Part shown: piece after piece, positions 60,099 to 64,000 of the stretch
Numbering within the stretch: the first letter of the stretch is position 1
Layout of the letters: the number at the start of each line of letters is the position of its first letter
Assembly: GCA_903879705.1 (NCBI GenBank)
Contig: CAIRMO010000092.1
Coordinates: 1-64,000 of the forward strand
Direction: 5' to 3'
Length of the DNA: 64,000 bases
From: an uncultured Candidatus Competibacteraceae bacterium
GTDB taxonomy: Bacteria > Pseudomonadota > Gammaproteobacteria > Competibacterales > Competibacteraceae
The notes under the pieces: model-generated
Told to the model about the DNA's origin: nothing
Seen by the model: the letters and a program-made list of their open reading frames with translations, nothing else
Databases searched by the model: none
Made by a program: the position numbers and the translations under genes

Positions 60099-62436
60099 GA
60101 ACGAAGCCGAAACCCGCGCCGAACACATCGACCCCGCCCTGAAAGCCGCCGGCTGGGGCGTTGTCGCCGGTAGCCGCATCCGGCGCGAATACCCGATCAC
60201 GCTGGGCCGACTGGAAGGCGCAGGCCAGCGGGGCAAGGCCCTCACCGCCGACTACATGCTGGAATACCGCAACACCAAGCTGGCGGTGGTTGAGGCGAAA
60301 GCCTGGGCCAAGCCGCTGACCGAAGGCGTGGGGCAGGCCAAGGATTACGCGAGCAAGCTGGCCTTGCGATTCACCTATGCCACCAACGGCCAGGGCATCT
60401 ACGGCATCGACATGGCGACGGGCGTGGAGGGCGAAATAGCTCACTATCCGACCCCGGAGGAACTGTGGAACCGCACTTTTGCCACTCCCAATGCTTGGCG
60501 CGACCGCTTTACCGCCGTGCCGTTCGAGGACAAGGGCGGCTATTTTCAAGGGCGCTACTATCAGGACATCGCCGTGGAGCGAGTGCTGGAAGCCATCGCC
60601 GCGCAGCAAACCCGGATTTTGCTCACCTTGGCGACTGGCACCGGCAAGACTTTCATCGCCTTCCAAATTGCCTGGAAGCTGTTTCATAGCCGCTGGAATC
60701 TGTGCGACGGGCAGAGCGGGGCCGAACCGACCCGCCGCCCACGCATCCTGTTTCTGGCCGACCGCAACATCCTGGCCGATCAAGCCTACAACGCCTTTTC
60801 CGCCTTCCCCGACGACGCGCTGGTGCGAATTGCCCCCGATGAGGTTCGCAAGCGGGGCCGAGTCCCCACCAACGGCAGCATTTTCTTCACCATCTTCCAG
60901 ACGTTTATGAGCGGGCTACCCAAGGACGGCAAACCTTCCCCCTATTTCGGCGACTATTCCCCGGACTTTTTCGATTTCATCATCATCGACGAATGCCACC
61001 GGGGCGGCGCGAACGAGGAAAGCACTTGGCGCGGCATCCTCGATTACTTCTCGCCCGCAGTGCAGTTGGGCCTCACCGCCACTCCAAAACGCAATGAGAA
61101 TGTGGACACTTACGCTTATTTCGGCGAACCGGTGTTCATCTACTCGCTCAAGGCCGGAATCAATGACGGCTTTCTCACCCCATTCCGGGTTAAGCAGTTT
61201 TCAACAACGCTCGATGATTATATCTACACACCCGATGACACTGTGGTCATTGGCGACATCGAACCGGGCAAGCGCTATGAAGAAACCGACTTCAACCGGA
61301 TTATTGAAATCATGGAACGTGAGCAGAAGCGAGTCGAACTTTTATTGGCGGATATTAACCAGCACGATAAGACGCTGGTATTTTGTGCTAATCAGCCCCA
61401 CGCCCTCACCATCCGCGATCTGATTAACCAGTTAAAAACCAGCACCGATCCGAACTATTGCCAGCGGGTCACTGCTAACGACCAGCAACTCGGCGAACAA
61501 TATCTGCGTGCCTTTCAAGACAACGAGAACACCATCCCCACCATTCTGACCACTTCGCACAAGCTCACCACCGGCGTTGATGCCCGCAATATCCGCAATA
61601 TCGTGCTGCTGCGATGGGTCAGATGGATTGGCGAGTTCAAACAGATTATTGGGCGGGGGACGCGGCTTTTTGACGGCAAAGACTACTTCACCATTTACGA
61701 TTTCGTTGGGGCGCACCAGCATTTCAATGACCCGGAGTGGGATGGCGAACCGCTGGAACCGGAACCGAAGGAATATCGGCCTGATTGCCACACCCCGACA
61801 GACCCGCCAAAAATCAACGATGAACCAACAGAGTATGACAAACGCCCGATCATCAAGGTCAAGCTGGCTGATGGCAAAGCCCGCACCATTCAGCACACCA
61901 TGATCACGACCTTCTGGCATCCTGAAGGTACTCCCATGTCAGCGAAGCAGTTTGTGGAAACGCTCTTTGGTCAACTGCCAGCGTTCTTTAAGGATGAAAC
62001 AGAACTTCGAGCCTTGTGGAGCGCCCCGGATACCCGCAAAAAGCTATTGGAAGGACTCGCGGAAAAGGGTTTTGGCACGGATCAACTGGCCGAAATGCAA
62101 AAGATTATCAACGCCGAAAAGAGCGATCTATTCGATGTGCTGGCCCATATTGCTTACGCAATGGAACCGCTGACTCGGGAAGAACGGGCCGGGCGGGCAA
62201 TGGCGGTGATCAGCACGATCTTCAATAGCAAACAACAGGTTTTTCTCGACTTCGTGCTGTCGCATTATATTGGGATCGGGGTAGAAGAACTCGAACAAAC
62301 CAAGCTGAAGCCGTTGCTAAGCCTGAAATATGGTTCAATTTTTGATGCTGTGGCTGATTTGGGCGAACCAGAGGAAATTAACCAGATATTCGCCAGCTTT
62401 CAGAAATACTTGTATCCACCAGAGACCGTTGAATAG
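60097..62436 (+). CDS. hsdR: Type I restriction-modification endonuclease/translocase subunit
   Basis: 779 residues from ATG 60097 (MNEAETRAEHIDPALKAAGW); an upstream in-frame extension is pure MITE. The nuclease domain has ADYMLEYRNTKLAVVEAKAW (D...ExK). The SF2 translocase has LLTLATGTGKTFIAF (Walker A), FIIIDECHRGG (DECH), GLTATPKRNENVDTYAYFG and IGRGTRLFDGKD. The C-terminal EcoEI-type domain follows. It cleaves DNA after translocation from unmethylated HsdS sites. The start codon lies inside the MITE end. The 5' part is GC-rich and the 3' third more AT-rich, suggesting a mosaic origin. Confidence 0.93.
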   Translation: MNEAETRAEHIDPALKAAGWGVVAGSRIRREYPITLGRLEGAGQRGKALTADYMLEYRNTKLAVVEAKAWAKPLTEGVGQAKDYASKLALRFTYATNGQGIYGIDMATGVEGEIAHYPTPEELWNRTFATPNAWRDRFTAVPFEDKGGYFQGRYYQDIAVERVLEAIAAQQTRILLTLATGTGKTFIAFQIAWKLFHSRWNLCDGQSGAEPTRRPRILFLADRNILADQAYNAFSAFPDDALVRIAPDEVRKRGRVPTNGSIFFTIFQTFMSGLPKDGKPSPYFGDYSPDFFDFIIIDECHRGGANEESTWRGILDYFSPAVQLGLTATPKRNENVDTYAYFGEPVFIYSLKAGINDGFLTPFRVKQFSTTLDDYIYTPDDTVVIGDIEPGKRYEETDFNRIIEIMEREQKRVELLLADINQHDKTLVFCANQPHALTIRDLINQLKTSTDPNYCQRVTANDQQLGEQYLRAFQDNENTIPTILTTSHKLTTGVDARNIRNIVLLRWVRWIGEFKQIIGRGTRLFDGKDYFTIYDFVGAHQHFNDPEWDGEPLEPEPKEYRPDCHTPTDPPKINDEPTEYDKRPIIKVKLADGKARTIQHTMITTFWHPEGTPMSAKQFVETLFGQLPAFFKDETELRALWSAPDTRKKLLEGLAEKGFGTDQLAEMQKIINAEKSDLFDVLAHIAYAMEPLTREERAGRAMAVISTIFNSKQQVFLDFVLSHYIGIGVEELEQTKLKPLLSLKYGSIFDAVADLGEPEEINQIFASFQKYLYPPETVE

Positions 62437-62470
62437 CTATTTCAGGATTTTCGCCGGCAATCTTTAAATC

Positions 62471-62498
62471 GTCATACCCGCATCCACGGGAATGACGG
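62471..62498. repeat. Palindromic repeat at the right border of the R-M island
   Basis: GTCATACCCGCATCCACGGG followed by AATGACGG resembles the VIPANAGIQ-encoding palindrome of 57405-57672. It lies in the 75-base space between hsdR and argB. With the copy at 55590 it brackets the island. Confidence 0.6.
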
Positions 62499-62511
62499 AA
62501 AGAGAAAGTCA

Positions 62512-63411
<900 letters not shown>

Positions 63412-63439
63412 TCAGCCTCGCAAAGTCATGGAAAAAAGG

Positions 63440-64000
63440 TCAGAACGGCAACACTAAATCCGGTTGCAGTACCCGCAACTGCTGACGGAACCGCGCCTGA
63501 ATTTCACGCATCGCCGCCGGATCGTTTGCCTCAAAGCGCAGCACCAGACTTGGCGTGGTGTTGGAAGATCGCACCAATCCCCAGCCGTGCGGGAACTCGA
63601 CTCGCAATCCGTCCACCGTAATCAAGTGGGCGTCCGAACCAAAATCGGCCTGCGCCAGCAACCGCGCCATCAACGCGACCGGCTCGCCCTCAGCCATCGC
63701 CAGCCGCAATTCCGGGGTGGTCAAGCCGGTTGACCAGGCGGCGAAAAACTCCGCGCTGGAACCCGACTGCCGGGCCAGCAGATTGAGCAACCGGGCGGCG
63801 GCGTAAAACGCATCGTCGAAACCGAACCAGTCATCCGCGTGGGCAAAGTGGCCGGTCATCTCGCCGCCAAGCAAAGCGCCGGTCTCCCGCATTTTGGCCT
63901 TGATCAGCGAATGGCCGGATTTCCACAAAATCGGTTGCCCGCCGAGCCGTTCAATCAGCCGGGTCAGATGCCACGAACATTTGATGTCATACACCACCGC
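63440..64000 (-). CDS. algC: Phosphomannomutase/phosphoglucomutase, C-terminal part (partial)
   Basis: A minus-strand ORF continuing beyond the window. About 186 residues of the alpha-D-phosphohexomutase family are visible: the domain III segment SGHSLIKAKMRETGALLGGEMTGHF (the sugar-binding GEMSGH position, here GEMTGH), FGFDDAFYAAARLL, and the domain IV phosphate-binding loop RSSNTTPSLVLRFEA. The catalytic Ser lies outside. The bifunctional AlgC type supplies sugar nucleotides for polysaccharides. Neighbouring argB supports that identity. Confidence 0.88.
   Translation of the reverse strand, partial: AVVYDIKCSWHLTRLIERLGGQPILWKSGHSLIKAKMRETGALLGGEMTGHFAHADDWFGFDDAFYAAARLLNLLARQSGSSAEFFAAWSTGLTTPELRLAMAEGEPVALMARLLAQADFGSDAHLITVDGLRVEFPHGWGLVRSSNTTPSLVLRFEANDPAAMREIQARFRQQLRVLQPDLVLPF

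Overview
The window looks like a chromosomal segment of a GC-rich gammaproteobacterium. The fur-bamE-rnfH-ratA-smpB-ssrA block, clpS-clpA-infA, argS followed by an ftsN-like gene, accB-accC and argB next to an algC-type mutase are all typical gammaproteobacterial arrangements. The metabolic genes are a glyoxylate shunt (aceA, aceB), a DUF485/ActP acetate symporter with its DUF294 signalling neighbour, a one-subunit pyruvate:ferredoxin oxidoreductase with two partner flavoproteins, and a RegB/RegA redox two-component system. They would suit an organism cycling between acetate uptake and anaerobic glycogen or PHA metabolism, such as the Competibacter group. That placement is inference.

Layout. 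1-5 kb holds an IS630 transposase end, an AI-2E/PerM transporter, a CheB-CheR-PAS fusion cut short by an IS200/IS605 end, a MITE-like repeat and a pyrG remnant. 5-8.2 kb is aceA and aceB, separated by a palindromic element. 8.2-11.4 kb is a plasticity zone: a RelE-type toxin with a chimeric HigA/BrnA-like antitoxin, a broken AbiEii-like pair, a frameshifted secreted protein, YoeB/YefM and REP-like repeats. 11.5-18 kb carries clpS/clpA, infA, comF, msrQ, a strong candidate small RNA and a quinone-oxidoreductase-like gene. 18.2-24.6 kb is the PFOR operon, 24.7-26.6 kb regA/regB, and 26.7-29.5 kb a MbnP/MbnH metalloprotein pair with two small exported proteins. 29.7-47.3 kb is largely housekeeping: typA, csp, marC, priA, actP, argS, fur, bamE, smpB, ssrA and yhhQ.

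47.4-51.5 kb holds a TetR regulator and a kinase/PP2C/vWA (TerY-P-like) triad. The intergenic region at 51.56-51.96 kb is highly structured and resembles a stand-alone HEARO (IscB-type omega) RNA. aroQ, accB and accC follow.

55.6-62.4 kb is a type I restriction-modification island between accC and argB. It is the most unusual part of the window. Four coding frames (hsdM, a GIY-YIG ORF, a HepT-like HEPN toxin, and an MntA-like nucleotidyltransferase fused in frame to HsdS) are chained by 4-base start/stop overlaps. A DUF2281 protein, a MITE and hsdR follow. An AMPylating-antitoxin domain and the DNA-specificity subunit on one polypeptide would tie toxin control to the R-M system. The island is bordered on both sides by copies of the same palindromic repeat that has expanded inside the GIY-YIG ORF.
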